Positions 36,200 to 45,413 of a DNA stretch of 64,000 bases are shown here, in pieces; the first letter of the stretch is position 1; every line of letters starts with the position of its first letter. The translations under genes and the position numbers were made by a program. Source of the stretch: Streptomyces sp. MMG1533 (GTDB lineage Bacteria; Actinomycetota; Actinomycetes; Streptomycetales; Streptomycetaceae). Below the pieces are notes generated by a model. It saw only the letters and a list, made by a program, of their open reading frames with translations. It was not told the origin of the DNA and ran no database searches. Location of the stretch: assembly GCF_001279775.1 (NCBI RefSeq), contig NZ_LGDG01000213.1:244102-308101 (forward strand). The letters are read 5' to 3'.

Positions 36200-38713
36200 T
36201 CACAGCTGGCCGACGTCGGTGACGCGGACGATCGCACGGCCCTCCGCGTCGGAGGCCGCGAGGTCGATCTCCGCGCTGATGCCCCAGTCATGATCGTCGT
36301 TCGGATCGTCGAAGATCTGACGGACGCGCCACAGGCCGTTCTTCGGCTCCTCCTCGATCACCAGCAGTTTGGGGCCGCGGGCGTCGGGGCCGGTGCCGAG
36401 GTCGTCGTACTCGTCCCAGTACTTGTCCATGGCCTCGCCCCAGGCGTCGGCGTCCCAGCCGGCCTCGGCGTCCATCTCGCCCAGCTCCGCCACGTGGTCG
36501 AGGGCGGCCAGCTCGACGCGGCGGAACATGGCGTTGCGGACGAGGACACGGAAGGCGCGGGCGTTGGCGGTGACCGGCTTGACCTGGTCGGCCTTCTCCT
36601 GGGCCTCCTCGGCGGTCATCTCCTCCGGGTTGGCGAGCTGCTCCCACTCGTCCAGCAGGCTGGAGTCCACCTGGCGCACCATCTCGCCGAGCCACTCGAT
36701 CAGGTCCTGAAGGTCCTCGGACTTGAGGTCGTCCGGGACTGTGTGGTCCAGGGCCTTGTAGGCGCTCGCCAGGTAGCGCAGCACGATGCCCTCGGTGCGG
36801 GCCAGCTCGTAGTGGGACACCAACTCCGTGAAGGACATCGCCCGTTCGTACATGTCACGGATGACGGACTTCGGGGACAGCGGATGGTCGCCCACCCAGG
36901 GATGGCTCTTGCGGTACGTGTCGTACGCGTGGAAGAGCAACTCCTCCAGGGGCTTCGGGTACGTGACGTCCTGGAGGCGCTCCATACGATCCTCGTACTC
37001 GACGCCGTCCGCCTTCATCGCGGCCACGGCCTCGCCGCGAGCCTTGTTCTGCTGGGCGGCGAGGATCTGCCGCGGGTCGTCGAGCGTGGACTCGACGACG
37101 GAGACCATGTCCAGGGCGTAGGACGGCGACTCGGGGTCGAGGAGCTCGAACGCGGCGAGCGCGAAGGTGGACAGCGGCTGGTTGAGCGCGAAGTCCTGCT
37201 GCAGGTCCACGGTGAGGCGGACGATGCGGCCTTCGGCGTCCGGCTCGTCGAGCTTCTCGACGATGCCGCCGTCCAGGAGCGAGCGGTAGATGGCGATGGC
37301 GCGGCGGATGTGCCTGAGCTGCTGCTTGCGCGGCTCGTGGTTGTCCTCCAGGAGGTGCCGCATCGCCTCGAAGGCGTTGCCGGGCCGGGCGATCACCGAC
37401 AGGAGCATGGTGTGCGTCACCCGGAAACGGGATGTCAGCGGCTCCGGGTCGGAGGCGATCAGCTTCTCGAAGGTGCTGTCCGTCCACCCGACGAACCCCT
37501 CGGGCGCCTTCTTGCGGACGACCTTCCGGCGCTTCTTCGGGTCGTCACCCGCCTTGGCGAGCGCCTTCTCGTTCTCCACCACGTGCTCGGGAGCCTGCGC
37601 GACGACGTAGCCCGCCGTGTCGAAGCCCGCCCGCCCGGCGCGACCCGCGATCTGGTGGAACTCACGGGCGCGCAGCGTGCGCACGCGAGTACCGTCGTAC
37701 TTGGCCAGCGCCGTGAACAGCACCGTGCGGATGGGGACGTTGACGCCCACACCCAGCGTGTCCGTGCCACAGATGACCTTCAGCAGACCGGCCTGCGCGA
37801 GCTTCTCCACCAGACGGCGGTACTTGGGCAGCATGCCGGCGTGGTGGACGCCGATGCCGTGGCGCACGTAACGCGAGAGGTTGCGGCCGAACTTGGTCGT
37901 GAAGCGGAAGTTGCCGATCAGCTCGGCGATCCGGTCCTTCTCCTCCCGCGTGCACATGTTGATGCTCATCAGCGCCTGAGCCCGCTCCACGGCCTGCGCC
38001 TGGGTGAAGTGCACGATGTAGACCGGCGCCTGCCTGGTCTCCAGCAGCTCCGTCAGCGTCTCCGTGAGCGGGGTGAGCCGGTAGTCGTAGGAGAGCGGCA
38101 CCGGGCGGGTGGCCGAGCGGACCACCGATGTCGGCTTGCCGGTGCGACGGGTGAGGTCCTTCTCGAACATCGAGACGTCGCCGAGGGTGGCCGACATCAG
38201 GATGAACTGCGCCTGCGGCAGCTCCAGGATCGGGATCTGCCAGGCCCAGCCGCGGTCCGCCTCCGCGTAGAAGTGGAACTCGTCCATGACGACCTGGCCG
38301 ACGTCCGCGTGCTTGCCGTCGCGCAGGGCGATCGAGGCGAGCACCTCGGCCGTGCAGCAGATGACGGGGGCGTCGGAATTGACGGACGCGTCGCCGGTCA
38401 GCATGCCGACGTTCTCGGTGCCGAAGATCTTGCACAGCTCGAAGAACTTCTCCGAGACGAGTGCCTTGATCGGAGCCGTGTAGAAGGTGACCTCGTCACG
38501 CGCCAGCGCGGCGAAGTGGGCGCCCGCCGCGATCATGCTCTTGCCGGAGCCGGTGGGCGTCGACACGATCACGTTGGCACCCGAGACCGCTTCGATCAGC
38601 GCCTCCTCCTGGTGCGGGTAGAGCGTGAGACCGCGCTCCTGGGCCCACGACTCGAAGGCGTCGTAGAGGGCGTCGGGGTCGGCGGTCGGCGGCAGCTGAT
38701 CGATGAGGGTCAC
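36200..38713 (-). CDS. DEAD/DEAH-box helicase with DUF3516 (Ski2-like)
   Basis: An 837-residue superfamily 2 helicase. Q-like motif LYPHQEEALIEA, Walker A STPTGSGKSM (51-60), motif II MDEFHFYAE, motif III MSATLGD, and the helicase C motifs including GIGVHHAGMLPKYRR, GTDTLGVGVNVP and IAGRAGRAGFD. Residues about 420-837 are the DUF3516 C-terminal region seen in actinobacterial Ski2/Mtr4-like enzymes. It is likely to unwind RNA or RNA:DNA duplexes. Confidence 0.92.
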   Translation of the reverse strand: MTLIDQLPPTADPDALYDAFESWAQERGLTLYPHQEEALIEAVSGANVIVSTPTGSGKSMIAAGAHFAALARDEVTFYTAPIKALVSEKFFELCKIFGTENVGMLTGDASVNSDAPVICCTAEVLASIALRDGKHADVGQVVMDEFHFYAEADRGWAWQIPILELPQAQFILMSATLGDVSMFEKDLTRRTGKPTSVVRSATRPVPLSYDYRLTPLTETLTELLETRQAPVYIVHFTQAQAVERAQALMSINMCTREEKDRIAELIGNFRFTTKFGRNLSRYVRHGIGVHHAGMLPKYRRLVEKLAQAGLLKVICGTDTLGVGVNVPIRTVLFTALAKYDGTRVRTLRAREFHQIAGRAGRAGFDTAGYVVAQAPEHVVENEKALAKAGDDPKKRRKVVRKKAPEGFVGWTDSTFEKLIASDPEPLTSRFRVTHTMLLSVIARPGNAFEAMRHLLEDNHEPRKQQLRHIRRAIAIYRSLLDGGIVEKLDEPDAEGRIVRLTVDLQQDFALNQPLSTFALAAFELLDPESPSYALDMVSVVESTLDDPRQILAAQQNKARGEAVAAMKADGVEYEDRMERLQDVTYPKPLEELLFHAYDTYRKSHPWVGDHPLSPKSVIRDMYERAMSFTELVSHYELARTEGIVLRYLASAYKALDHTVPDDLKSEDLQDLIEWLGEMVRQVDSSLLDEWEQLANPEEMTAEEAQEKADQVKPVTANARAFRVLVRNAMFRRVELAALDHVAELGEMDAEAGWDADAWGEAMDKYWDEYDDLGTGPDARGPKLLVIEEEPKNGLWRVRQIFDDPNDDHDWGISAEIDLAASDAEGRAIVRVTDVGQL

Positions 38714-38736
38714 CCACCCATCTTGCCTGCCCTCCT

Positions 38737-38748
38737 CCCCTATAGGGG
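38737..38748. promoter_or_regulatory. Palindrome in the helicase/hydrolase divergent region
   Basis: CCCCTATAGGGG is a perfect 12-base palindrome, 24 bases upstream of the helicase start. It has the C4-TATA-G4 core seen in some CsoR-family sites but lacks the outer TA pairs of the three sites at the left of the window. Ligand unknown. Confidence 0.35.
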
Positions 38749-38840
38749 AATCGGATGCGGGTACGAAGATCGCGAACGCTACGCTGTGACGCCGACGGAG
38801 TGTCAGCGCACCCGGTCAACTGGACAGCGGCACACGATGA

Positions 38841-39653
38841 ATGGGGCGGACAGCGGCGATGATGGGACCAGCACACTCACTGTCGGGGGCCGCGGCCTGG
38901 CTCGGCGTCGGCGCGGCGGCCGCCGCGACGGGGCACACCATGCCCTGGCCGGTCCTCCTGGTCGGAGCCCTGATCTGCGCCGGGGCAGCACTCGCCCCCG
39001 ACCTCGACCACAAGGCCGCCACCATCTCGCGCGCCTTCGGACCGATCTCCCGCGGGCTGTGCGAGATCGTCGACAAGCTCTCCTACGCCGTCTACAAGGC
39101 CACGAAGAAGCAGGGCGACCCGCGCCGCTCCGGCGGGCACCGCACGCTCACGCACACCTGGCTGTGGGCCGCCCTGATCGGTGCGGGCGCCTCGGTGGCG
39201 GCGATCACCGGCGGACGCTGGGCGGTGCTGGCGATCCTGTTCGTGCACATGGTGCTGGCCATCGAGGGCCTGCTGTGGCGGGCGACGCGCGGCTCCAGCG
39301 CCGACGTCCTGGTCTGGCTGCTGGCCGCGACCAGCTCGTGGATCCTCGCCGGCGTCCTGGACAAGTCGGGCAACGGCTCGGACTGGCTGTTCACGGCGCC
39401 GGGCCAGGAGTATCTGTGGCTGGGGCTGCCGATCGTGCTGGGCGCGCTGGTGCACGACATCGGGGACGCGCTGACCGTCTCCGGCTGCCCGATCCTGTGG
39501 CCGATCCCGGTGGGCCGCAAGCGCTGGTACCCGATCGGCCCGCCGAAGGTCATGCGGTTCCGGGCCGGCAGCTGGGTCGAGCTCAAGGTGCTGATGCCGG
39601 CGTTCATGCTGCTCGGGGGAGTGGGCTGCGCGGCGGCGCTCAACTTCATCTGA
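38841..39653 (+). CDS. Membrane-bound metal-dependent hydrolase (YdjM/DUF457 type)
   Basis: A 270-residue integral membrane protein of the LexA-binding/inner-membrane hydrolase family. Conserved HSLSGAAAW near the N-terminus, GALICAGAALAPDLDHK (the DxDH metal motif), GGHRTLTHTWLWA (HRxxTHS-like) and LGALVHDIGDALT near the C-terminus. About five helices. An ATG at 38859 is an alternative start. The enzymatic activity is predicted only. Confidence 0.85.
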   Translation: MGRTAAMMGPAHSLSGAAAWLGVGAAAAATGHTMPWPVLLVGALICAGAALAPDLDHKAATISRAFGPISRGLCEIVDKLSYAVYKATKKQGDPRRSGGHRTLTHTWLWAALIGAGASVAAITGGRWAVLAILFVHMVLAIEGLLWRATRGSSADVLVWLLAATSSWILAGVLDKSGNGSDWLFTAPGQEYLWLGLPIVLGALVHDIGDALTVSGCPILWPIPVGRKRWYPIGPPKVMRFRAGSWVELKVLMPAFMLLGGVGCAAALNFI

Positions 39654-39659
39654 GCGCCG

Positions 39660-39674
39660 GGCCCGATTCGGGCC
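39660..39674. terminator. Possible shared terminator between hydrolase and rpmE2
   Basis: GGCCCGA-T-TCGGGCC is a 7-base dyad with one central base, 6 bases after the hydrolase stop and 35 bases from the convergent rpmE2 stop. Steric limits reduce the usable stem; a weak terminator. Confidence 0.4.
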
Positions 39675-39709
39675 GCCGCGCGCCTGCCGGAGCTCTGACC
39701 GGGGTGGTC

Positions 39710-39961
39710 TCAGCCGGCCCCGCCGCCGTAGCGCCGTTCGAACTGGGCGATACGCCCTTCCGTGTCCACCGTTCGTGCCTTGCCGGTGTAGAAGGGGTGG
39801 CTCTCCGAGGAGATCTCCACATCCACCACCGGGTACGTCTTGCCGTCGTCCCACTCGATGGTCTGGTCGCTGCTCGCGGTGGACCGGGTCAGGAAGGCGT
39901 AGCCGGCTGCGCGGTCACGGAAGACGACCTCGTGGTAGTCGGGGTGCTTGTCCTGCTGCAT
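39710..39961 (-). CDS. rpmE2: Ribosomal protein L31, type B (zinc-independent)
   Basis: 83 residues: [25 protein letters not shown], then [26 protein letters not shown]. It has no CxxC zinc pair, so it is the C-minus form that replaces zinc-binding L31 under zinc starvation, usually under Zur repression. GGAGCATCC lies just before the ATG. No Zur-like palindrome was noticed upstream, so the control is unclear. Confidence 0.95.
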   Translation of the reverse strand: MQQDKHPDYHEVVFRDRAAGYAFLTRSTASSDQTIEWDDGKTYPVVDVEISSESHPFYTGKARTVDTEGRIAQFERRYGGGAG

Positions 39962-40015
39962 GGATGCTCCTTGTGCGGCGTCGGTGTGGCGCCCGAGGGC
40001 GCGGGGACGGCGGGA

Positions 40016-40486
40016 TCAGCCGGACAGGGTGTCCTCGTCGACGATGTGCATCGCGGCCTCCTCGGCGGAGGCTGCCGCACCGTCGATGCCCACGTCCGTG
40101 GCGACCAGTGCGCTCTCCTCGTCCTCGTGAGCCCCCTCGTCGGGTGCCACGAGTCGACCGGAGCGCACGGAGCCGACCTCGTTGTCCAGGAGTTCCCCGT
40201 CGGTGCCCTCGCAGTCGCCGATGCCGTCGCCCTCGCGGGTGGCGAGATCGGGCAGCTCCTCGGCGAGCCGCTGGTCCAGCGTCTCGCCCCGCCGGCGCTC
40301 GGCGGCCGTCACGCCGCTGTGCTCCACCGCCCAGGGCCGCTCCGGAGGGGACCAGCCACGGTCGAGGGGGTCGCCGACACCGTCGTTGTCCAGGGTGTCC
40401 TCCGCGTCCAGCAGCCCCGCGTCGTCCTGGATCTCGGATCCGTCGGGCTGGTAGACGTCGTCGCCCCATCCGTCGGCGCTGTTCAC
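40016..40486 (-). CDS. DUF5709 family protein
   Basis: A 156-residue very acidic protein: WGDDVYQPDGSEIQDD, LDNDGVGDPLDRGWSPPERPWAV, GETLDQRLAEELPDL, RSGRLVAPDEGAHEDEE and AAMHIVDED at the C-terminus. The layout is that of DUF5709, common in Streptomyces and of unknown function; the repeated acidic motifs suggest a flexible protein. GTG at 40486 has GGAGGTACC upstream. Confidence 0.8.
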   Translation of the reverse strand: MNSADGWGDDVYQPDGSEIQDDAGLLDAEDTLDNDGVGDPLDRGWSPPERPWAVEHSGVTAAERRRGETLDQRLAEELPDLATREGDGIGDCEGTDGELLDNEVGSVRSGRLVAPDEGAHEDEESALVATDVGIDGAAASAEEAAMHIVDEDTLSG

Positions 40487-40888
40487 GGGTACCTCCAGGT
40501 GATGAGGGCGGGCGCGTCCTCCCCGCGGTCGGCGGCCGACCCCGGGCGCCTGGGTCACACACGGCGCGCGTCGGCGAACCGCATGCACCCCGGGCGTTCC
40601 CCGAGCCGGTGCCGCTTTCCAGCCTTCCACCCCTTTTCGGGACCGCGCAACGCCACGGACACAGCGGCTCGCGGACCGCTCACTCCCGACCGGCCCTCGC
40701 ACATCCCGCACGGGGGCGTCCCCGTCCGGCCGCCCGCACCGCAGCCGCCCAGCGGGGACCCGCCGCGTCCGCCCACCGGGACCCGCCGCGGCTGCCCAGC
40801 GCGGACCCGTCGTGGCTGCCCAGCGAGGACCCGTCGTGGCTTCACGGCGCGGCCCCGGCAGACCCCGTGGCCCCTGGCGAGCCCCCGC
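40487..40888. other. Gap between DUF5709 and the ABC exporter
   Basis: About 400 bases with no supported gene. The stretch around 40740-40860 has short repeats of GCCCAGCG(G/A)GGACCCG spaced by 15-24 bases, at least four copies (near 40748, 40794, 40818), in low-complexity GC-rich sequence downstream of the exporter genes. No hairpin stands out. Confidence 0.4.
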
Positions 40889-42670
40889 TCACCCGTGCCA
40901 GGACCGCCACAGGGACGCGTACGCACCATCCGCGGTGACCAGCTCGTCGTGGCTGCCCAGCTCGCTGATGCGGCCGTTCTCGACGACGGCGATGACGTCC
41001 GCGTCGTGGGCGGTGTGCAGGCGGTGCGCGATGGCGACCACCGTGCGGCCGTCGAGGACGCGGGCGAGGGAGCGCTCCAGGTGGCGGGCCGCACGCGGGT
41101 CGAGAAGGGAGGTCGCCTCGTCCAGGACCAGCGTGTGCGGGTCGGCCAGCACCAGGCGGGCCAGCGCGATCTGCTGTGCCTGGGCCGGGGTGAGCGCCAG
41201 GCCGCCCGAGCCGACCTCGGTGTCCAGGCCGTCGTCGAGCGCACGCGCCCAGCCGTCGGCGTCGACCGCACCGAGCGCCGCCCACAGCTCGGCGTCGGCG
41301 GCGCTGGTACGCGCGAGCAGGAGGTTGTCGCGCAGGGACCCCACGAAGACGTGGTGCTCCTGGTTGACGAGGGCCACATGCTCGCGGACCCGTTCCGCGG
41401 GCATCCGGGACAGTTCGGCACCGCCCAGGGTGATGCGGCCCTCCCGGGGCGCGTAGATGCCGGCCAGCAGCCTGCCCAGTGTGGACTTGCCGGCGCCCGA
41501 AGGGCCGACCAGCGCCAGCCTGGTGCCGGGCGCGACCTCGAGGGACACCTTGCGCAGTACGTCGACGCCCTCGAGGTAGCCGAAGTGCACCCGGTCCGCA
41601 TGCACGTCACGTCCGTCGGGAGCCAGCGCGGCCTCGCCGGCCTCCGTCTCGATGTCCCGCACACCGACCAGACGGGCCAGCGACACCTCGGCGACCTGGA
41701 GCTCGTCGAACCAGCGCAGGATCAGGTTCACCGGGTCGACGAGCATCTGCGCGATCAGCGCCCCCGTCGTCAGCTGACCGACATCGATCCAGCCCCGCAG
41801 GACGAACACACCGCCGATCATGAGGACCGAGCCGAGCACGGTCACATGCGTGACGTTGATGACCGGGAAGAGCACCGACCGCAGCCACAGTGTGTAGCGC
41901 TCCCAGGCCGTCCACTCCTTGATCCGGCGCTCCGACAGTTCGATACGGCGGCGGGCGAGCCGGTGGGCCTCGACGGTGCGCCCGGCGTCCACGGTCTCGG
42001 TGAGCGCGGCTGCCACGGCGGCGTACCCGGCGGACTCCGAACGGTAGGCGGACGGCGCCCGCCGGAAGTACCAGCGGCAGCCGACGACCAGCAGCGGAAG
42101 GGCGAGCAGCACGGCGGCCGCCAGCGGCGGTGCCGTGATAACCAGCCCGCCCAGCAGCAGGGCCGTCCACACCACGCCGATCGCCAGCTGCGGCACAGCC
42201 TCGCGCATCGCGTTGCCGAGCCGGTCGATGTCGGTCGTGATCCGGGACAGCAGGTCGCCCGTCCCGGCCCGCTCCAGGACACCCGGCGGCAGTCCGACCG
42301 ACCGCACGAGGAAGTCCTCGCGCAGGTCGGCCAGCATCCGCTCGCCGAGCATCGCCCCGCGCAGCCTGACCTCGCGCACGAACACGGCCTGGATGCCGAG
42401 GGCAACCACGAACAGCGTGGCGGTGAGCCCCAGATGGAGTTCCCGTGCGCCGTCAGACAGCCGCTCCACGAGCCCGCCCAGCAGCCACGGGCCGACCATC
42501 GAGGCAAGCACGGAGACCGTGTTGACCGTGATGAGGAGGACGAAGGCCCGGCGGTGCCGGCTGAACAGTTCGGCCACGTAGGCGCGTACGGTCGCGGAGG
42601 CGCCGACGGGCAGGGTGTTCGCCGTCGTCGGGGCCGCCGGATCGTACGCCGGTGGCGCCACGCCGATCAT
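40889..42670 (-). CDS. ABC exporter half-transporter, subunit 2 (intact Walker A, degenerate signature)
   Basis: A 593-residue exporter with a six-helix transmembrane domain (about 25-320) and a nucleotide-binding domain. Walker A GPSGAGKST and Walker B LVLDEATSLLD are intact, but the signature is LTPAQAQQ instead of LSGGQ. Its partner has the reverse defects, so the two form a heterodimer. The ATG at 42670 overlaps the stop of the partner (ATGA), giving stoichiometric coupling. Substrate unknown: lipids, peptides or drugs are typical. Confidence 0.92.
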   Translation of the reverse strand: MIGVAPPAYDPAAPTTANTLPVGASATVRAYVAELFSRHRRAFVLLITVNTVSVLASMVGPWLLGGLVERLSDGARELHLGLTATLFVVALGIQAVFVREVRLRGAMLGERMLADLREDFLVRSVGLPPGVLERAGTGDLLSRITTDIDRLGNAMREAVPQLAIGVVWTALLLGGLVITAPPLAAAVLLALPLLVVGCRWYFRRAPSAYRSESAGYAAVAAALTETVDAGRTVEAHRLARRRIELSERRIKEWTAWERYTLWLRSVLFPVINVTHVTVLGSVLMIGGVFVLRGWIDVGQLTTGALIAQMLVDPVNLILRWFDELQVAEVSLARLVGVRDIETEAGEAALAPDGRDVHADRVHFGYLEGVDVLRKVSLEVAPGTRLALVGPSGAGKSTLGRLLAGIYAPREGRITLGGAELSRMPAERVREHVALVNQEHHVFVGSLRDNLLLARTSAADAELWAALGAVDADGWARALDDGLDTEVGSGGLALTPAQAQQIALARLVLADPHTLVLDEATSLLDPRAARHLERSLARVLDGRTVVAIAHRLHTAHDADVIAVVENGRISELGSHDELVTADGAYASLWRSWHG

Positions 42671-44463
42671 GCTGTCTCCTCGATTTCTTGCAGTTCGTCG
42701 AGTTCGTCGAGTACGCCGTTCAGGGCGGCCTCTTCGTCGGTCTCGCGGGTCACGACCGCCCGGTACCGGGGTTCCTTGCGGACGAGTTGGCGGTGTACGC
42801 CGACCGCCGTGACCTCGCCCTCGTGCACCAGGACGACCCGGTCCGCGCGGTCCAGAAGCAGGGGAGAGGAGGTGAACACCACGGTCGTGCGCCCTGCGCG
42901 CAACTCCCGCACGCCCTCCGCGATCCGTGCCTCGGTGTGCGAGTCGACGGCGGAGGTCGGCTCGTCCAGGACGAGCACCTCCGGGTCGGTGAGCAGCGAC
43001 CGGGCCAGGGCGAGCCGCTGGCGCTGGCCGCCGGACAGGGAGCGTCCGCGTTCGGTGATGCGGGCGTCCATCGGATCCTCGGCGTCGAGCGACCCCTGGA
43101 CCAGGGCGGTCAGGACGTCCCCGCACTGCGCGGCCGCCAGTGCCTCCGCGGCACCCACGCCACCCGACGCGGGCACGTCGAGCAGTTCGCGCAGCGAACC
43201 GGACAGCAGCACGGGGTCCTTGTCCTGGACGAGGACGGCCGTTCGCGCGGAGTCGAGCGGGAGCTCGTCCAGCGGCACCCCGTCCAGCAGTACGGACGTG
43301 CCCTCCTCCGAGGGGTGTCCGCCCAGCCGTTCCGCGAGGCGCCCCGCCGCGTCCGGGTCGCCGCAGACCACCGCGGTGAGCCGGCCGGAGGGGGCGAGCA
43401 GACCGGTCGACGGATCGTACAGGTCGCCGGAGGGCGCCTCGGCGGCGCGCGACCCGACGGTGTCGGTCGCCCGCTCCAGCGACAGCACGCGCGCGGCCCG
43501 TTTGGCCGACGGGCGCGAGAAGGAGTACGCCATGGCGATCTCCTCGAAGTGCCGCAGCGGATAGGTGAGGACCATCACCGAGCTGTACACGGCGACCAGT
43601 TCGCCGACGCCGATGCGGCCCTGCCGGGCCAGATGGACGCCGTACCAGACGACCGCGACCATCAGCAGCCCCGGCAGCAGTACCTGGATCGCGGAGATCA
43701 GGGACCACATCCGGGCGCTGCGCACGGCCGCGTGGCGGACCTCCTGGGAGGCGCGGCGGTAGCGGTCGAGGAAGAGTTCCTCGCCGCCGATGCCGCGCAG
43801 CACGCGCAGACCGGCGACGGTGTCCGAGGCGAGTTCGGTGGCCCGTCCGGCCTTCTCGCGCTGGAAGTCGGCACGCCGGGTCGCCCGGGGCAGCAGCGGC
43901 AGCACCGCCAGCGCCAGCACCGGCAGGCCCGCGGCGACGACCACGCCGAGTGCAGGCTGGTAGACGACCAGGCCGACGCAGACCAGCACGACGGTCACCG
44001 CCGCCGCGGTGAACCGCGACCAGGCCTCGACGAACCAGCCGATCTTCTCGACGTCACCCGTGGAGACGGCCACGACCTCGCCGGCCGCCACGCGCCGGGT
44101 CAGCGCCGAGCCCAGCTGGGAGGCCTTGTGGGCCAGCAGCTGCTGGACTCGGGCGGCCGCCGTGATCCAGTTGGTGACGGCGGTGCGGTGCAGGAAGGTG
44201 TCGCCGATCGCCTGCCCGGCGCAGCACAGTGCCAGCAGCCCGCCCGCGAGGGCGAGCCGCCGACCGGAGCGGTCGACGACGGCCTGGACGGCGAGACCGA
44301 CACAGAACGGCAGTGCGGAGACGGACATGAAGTGCAGCAGTCCCCATGCCAGTGACTTGAGTTGGCCTCCCAGCTGATTCCGGAAGAGCCACCACAGGAA
44401 TCGGGGACCCGACCGCGCGTCGGGCACACCCGGGTCGGGATACGGAAGGTCTTGAATCTGCAT
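42667..44463 (-). CDS. ABC exporter half-transporter, subunit 1 (degenerate Walker A, canonical signature)
   Basis: A 598-residue exporter subunit with a six-helix domain (about 35-325). The nucleotide-binding domain has CGDPDAAGRL where GxxGxGKS/T should be, so it cannot bind the phosphates of ATP normally, yet it keeps the signature LSGGQRQRLALAR and Walker B VLVLDEPTSAVD. It therefore contributes the signature half of one competent composite site formed with subunit 2. First gene of the two-gene operon. Confidence 0.92.
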   Translation of the reverse strand: MQIQDLPYPDPGVPDARSGPRFLWWLFRNQLGGQLKSLAWGLLHFMSVSALPFCVGLAVQAVVDRSGRRLALAGGLLALCCAGQAIGDTFLHRTAVTNWITAAARVQQLLAHKASQLGSALTRRVAAGEVVAVSTGDVEKIGWFVEAWSRFTAAAVTVVLVCVGLVVYQPALGVVVAAGLPVLALAVLPLLPRATRRADFQREKAGRATELASDTVAGLRVLRGIGGEELFLDRYRRASQEVRHAAVRSARMWSLISAIQVLLPGLLMVAVVWYGVHLARQGRIGVGELVAVYSSVMVLTYPLRHFEEIAMAYSFSRPSAKRAARVLSLERATDTVGSRAAEAPSGDLYDPSTGLLAPSGRLTAVVCGDPDAAGRLAERLGGHPSEEGTSVLLDGVPLDELPLDSARTAVLVQDKDPVLLSGSLRELLDVPASGGVGAAEALAAAQCGDVLTALVQGSLDAEDPMDARITERGRSLSGGQRQRLALARSLLTDPEVLVLDEPTSAVDSHTEARIAEGVRELRAGRTTVVFTSSPLLLDRADRVVLVHEGEVTAVGVHRQLVRKEPRYRAVVTRETDEEAALNGVLDELDELQEIEETA

Positions 44464-44612
44464 GACGTCCCAGTGGCTCGTGTCAGGGGGGAGGGTTCCG
44501 CGAACGGCGGTAGCAAACCGTGAAAGGTTCGCGTCGCAACGTGGTCGGGGGCAACAGGTTTTCTCCTCCGGCGCACAGAACCGGCTACCGGCGATGGTGC
44601 GACCATGGAGCG

Positions 44613-45347
44613 ATGCGGAATGGCAGCGGTGTGCAGCGAGCGGTGGTGTGGGCGGCCGGTGGGTTGCTGCTGACGGCCACGTCCGCGTGCGGCGCCGAAC
44701 ACGGCCGCGGTGGGGACGCGGGATCCGCCGACAAGGCCGTCCCTGCCCGCTCCGCCCCCGCCGACCCGACCCGTGTCCCCGATGTCGGCGACCGGCTGCA
44801 GCGGCGCATCCCCGCCGAATCCCGCCAGGTCGTGGCGGTCTACGGCGACGGCAAGAACTCCGCGACCGCCACGGTCGTGCTGTACACCAAGGACGGCTCG
44901 TCCTGGGTCCGCACCCGCAGCTGGCCGGCGCACAACGGCAAGAAGGGCTGGACCACCGACCACCACGAGGGCGACAAGCGCAGCCCCGTCGGTGTGTTCA
45001 CGCTCAGCGACGCGGGCGGCGTGCTCCAGGATCCCGGCGCCGGGCTTCCGTACACGCGGTCCGCGGCCTTCGCGGCCCCGCGCTGGTGGGCGAAGCCCTA
45101 CTGGCACGACTTCGACTACGTGATCGCCATCGACTACAACCGCGTCAAGGGCACACCGCCCAACGACCCGACCCGTCCCGAGGGTGCCTCCAAGGGTGGC
45201 GGGATCTGGCTGCACATGGACCACGGCAGCGGTACGTCGGCCTGCGTCAGCCTGTCCAAGCCGGCGATGCGGTACCTGCTGCGCACGCTCGACCCGAATC
45301 GGCATCCCGTGGTGGTGATGGGGGACAGGGCCGACCTGAAGGCCTAG
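44613..45347 (+). CDS. L,D-transpeptidase-like lipoprotein
   Basis: A 244-residue protein. The N-terminus has a hydrophobic stretch ending in a lipobox TSAC (Cys near 26), so it is probably lipid-anchored outside the membrane. Residues about 70-240 form a YkuD-like L,D-transpeptidase domain: KRSPVGVFTL, DFDYVIAIDYN, and the catalytic region GIWLHMDHGSGTSACVSLS with His and Cys. The family forms 3-3 crosslinks in peptidoglycan or attaches proteins. Start chosen at the ATG at 44613; the ribosome-binding site is poor. Confidence 0.8.
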   Translation: MRNGSGVQRAVVWAAGGLLLTATSACGAEHGRGGDAGSADKAVPARSAPADPTRVPDVGDRLQRRIPAESRQVVAVYGDGKNSATATVVLYTKDGSSWVRTRSWPAHNGKKGWTTDHHEGDKRSPVGVFTLSDAGGVLQDPGAGLPYTRSAAFAAPRWWAKPYWHDFDYVIAIDYNRVKGTPPNDPTRPEGASKGGGIWLHMDHGSGTSACVSLSKPAMRYLLRTLDPNRHPVVVMGDRADLKA

Positions 45348-45413
45348 TCCTGTCGGCGGTCATGAGGGAGGCGTCATTGCGGGGCACCCCCAACTCGCCG
45401 TAGAACACCGGCC

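Noticed and set aside
40700..40870. Possible CRISPR-like array in the exporter downstream region
   Set aside because: Units are too short and irregular, with no unique spacers and no cas genes.
35867..43564. A 2565-codon plus-strand open frame
   Set aside because: It is the antisense of the thioesterase, helicase and exporter genes; such frames are common in GC-rich DNA and this one lacks any domain or normal codon bias.
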